From Thermodesulfovibrionia bacterium (lineage in GTDB: Bacteria > Nitrospirota > Thermodesulfovibrionia > UBA6902): 14,431 nucleotides of DNA. Below, in pieces: positions 13,314 through 14,431 of the stretch; the first letter of the stretch is position 1, and the number at the start of each line of letters is the position of its first letter. Below the pieces are notes generated by a model, which saw only the letters and a program-made list of their open reading frames with translations, was not told the origin of the DNA and made no database searches. Where the stretch lies: the NCBI GenBank assembly GCA_947258735.1, contig CAMYJJ010000048.1, positions 1 through 14,431 of the forward strand, read 5' to 3'. Made by a program: the position numbers and the translations under genes.

Positions 13314-14431
13314 TATACCCCTGCATTCTCTTTTCTGAATGATCGCCCAGCTGCATGCTGCAGCGGCCCAATTATCTGAAACGTCTCTTTTAAGGTCTTT
13401 TTTTCCAGTAATGAAAGTTTTTCCGGTTCAATCAGGTTGTCTATCTTATGTTTCAGTTCCTTCTTTTTAAGCTGGGACTGCATGAGCAGATGGAGCAGAA
13501 ATTCAAGTGCGGACACAGCATTGTTTGCCAGGTCCCGGCTGATATACCCTCTTTTTTCGAGTATTCTTAATCTCTCGATCGTGGATGTTTCTTTAATATT
13601 ATGAGCAATGGCCATTGCCCGGACAGATGACACAATATGGGATGAACCCTTTTCCTTGGCATCGAGTTTTTCCATTTGCTCTCCATGGTCATAGACGACA
13701 AATTTCTTGAAAAAACCAACCGGGGACTTCTGTGCAGCTTTTTCACCAAGGATGAGGGCCCTGTACTTTCCGTTCTCTCTGATCTGCTGATATACCCGGT
13801 CCTTCAGTGACTCCACAATGGATGTATCACCATAAATTGCCCGGGCATCAAGCATCTTGTTTGCTGTTGTTATATGGGTGCTTTTTTCTGAGCGGAATGC
13901 CCTGATGATTTTCTGTTCCCACTCTGAGATATCCCCGTATATCGGAACCCCGGCACCGAGCGGCTCTGTCTCGAACTCAGGCAGACCGCATTTTCCAAGC
14001 ATCTCCTGAAGCTTACCGGTAAGACCCCTGCAGAACTCCTCGATCTCTTTTTTATCACAGAAGGTTTTTTCGTCATTGTAGACAATTGCACAATGCAGGA
14101 CGGTTTTAAATGTTTCCTCCCTCCGTCCTTCACTGCCGTACACAAAAAATGCAAAAGGGCAGTGCGGACTTCCCATATCGCTGATGCAGAGTTCAATTAT
14201 TTTCATAATGAGCCTGTCGTGCAGCTCAGTAATAATTCTCAGGATATGGCTTGCCCTGACCCCTTCCTGCAGCAGAATGGATATGGTCTGATCGATTCTG
14301 TCACGTATCGGGGCAAGGTCTTCAGCGCTTTTCTGACGGTCTATATTCTTTAATATTGACAGAGGAGATATACCCTGCAGCAGCATGAAGTCATGATTTG
14401 TGACCACGCCTGCCAGACTGTTGCCCTCGGT
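13313..14431 (-). CDS. CBS/DUF294 protein with degenerate nucleotidyltransferase motif, N-terminus outside window
   Basis: The frame stays open to the window edge, so the gene is truncated by the window; the GTG at 14407 lies inside the end of a CBS domain (SLAGVVTNHDFMLLQG) and is not the true start. About 372 residues are visible: CBS end, a helical linker, the DUF294 nucleotidyltransferase domain and the helical C-terminal domain (AHNIKETSTIERL, also seen in the 6062-7579 protein as KHRIRETSTLARL). GSEGRRE is kept, but the following Asp-x-Asp is replaced by Val-Leu-His, while the first paralogue has DQD at the same spacing. No frameshift explains this. It is probably a non-catalytic partner or sensor. 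Translation is coupled to the exonuclease by TAATG, implying a joint function. Confidence 0.88.
   Translation of the reverse strand, partial: TEGNSLAGVVTNHDFMLLQGISPLSILKNIDRQKSAEDLAPIRDRIDQTISILLQEGVRASHILRIITELHDRLIMKIIELCISDMGSPHCPFAFFVYGSEGRREETFKTVLHCAIVYNDEKTFCDKKEIEEFCRGLTGKLQEMLGKCGLPEFETEPLGAGVPIYGDISEWEQKIIRAFRSEKSTHITTANKMLDARAIYGDTSIVESLKDRVYQQIRENGKYRALILGEKAAQKSPVGFFKKFVVYDHGEQMEKLDAKEKGSSHIVSSVRAMAIAHNIKETSTIERLRILEKRGYISRDLANNAVSALEFLLHLLMQSQLKKKELKHKIDNLIEPEKLSLLEKKTLKETFQIIGPLQHAAGRSFRKENAGV

Noticed and set aside
13300..13320. Frameshift or pseudogene at the DUF294/exonuclease junction
   Set aside because: TAATG is a clean stop/start overlap and both proteins are complete at this junction.
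13313..14407. GTG at 14407 as start of the second CBS/DUF294 protein
   Set aside because: The frame continues to the window edge and the codons before GTG fit the end of a CBS domain.

Overview
The window reads as chromosomal DNA of a Gram-negative bacterium of moderate GC content. The evidence is lipoprotein and Sec signals, a periplasmic-type FKBP and a UbiB-family protein. The acs / symporter / CBS-nucleotidyltransferase / DnaQ-like exonuclease gene set, together with intergenic sequence rich in short-period repeats, would fit Nitrospirota or a deltaproteobacterial lineage. That placement is a guess from style, not a demonstration. No rRNA, tRNA, CRISPR array, transposase or phage gene was seen.

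Layout. 1-924 (+) is the C-terminal part of a UbiB/ABC1-family kinase-like protein cut by the window edge. A 306-bp spacer follows, carrying an imperfect inverted repeat, then a solitary HepT-like (MNT/HepT toxin-type) protein at 1231-1668. 1862-3035 (+) is a probable two-gene unit: an exported FKBP-type prolyl isomerase and a small lipoprotein. Facing it is an isochorismatase-type cysteine hydrolase (3057-3608, -), then acs, acetyl-CoA synthetase (3762-5735, -). A 326-bp divergent control region separates acs from a CBS-pair/DUF294 nucleotidyltransferase-like protein (6062-7579, +). A small membrane protein (7646-8029, -) and a secreted glucose/sorbosone dehydrogenase-like protein (8199-9404, +) follow. 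The - strand then carries a 2-TM protein plus a TPR protein overlapping by ATGA (10380-9572), a large sodium:solute symporter with a strong intrinsic terminator (12505-10553), a DEDDh exonuclease (13313-12606) and the end of a second CBS/DUF294 protein (to 14431).

The genes most likely to work together are acs, the SSS symporter, the two CBS/DUF294 proteins and the exonuclease. From memory, this combination recurs near acetate uptake and activation genes in other bacteria (for example the Pseudomonas actP neighbourhood). A role in acetate or short carboxylate uptake, activation and its signalling is the best reading of the context. No two-component regulator of that pathway is visible here.

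Most unusual points: (1) three enzyme-family proteins have a substitution at a residue normally critical: UbiB HPGN to HPGH, HepT RX4HXY with His to Tyr, and the second DUF294 DxD to VLH; (2) spacers between genes carry degenerate tandem micro-arrays with a period of 7 or 8 nt, different in sequence but alike in design; (3) the acs divergent region has two copies of a 10-bp palindrome in a larger inverted arrangement, each the -12 half of a sigma-54-like sequence pointing outward; (4) an orphan, near-perfect Shine-Dalgarno sequence lies between the exonuclease and the symporter with no normal gene behind it.
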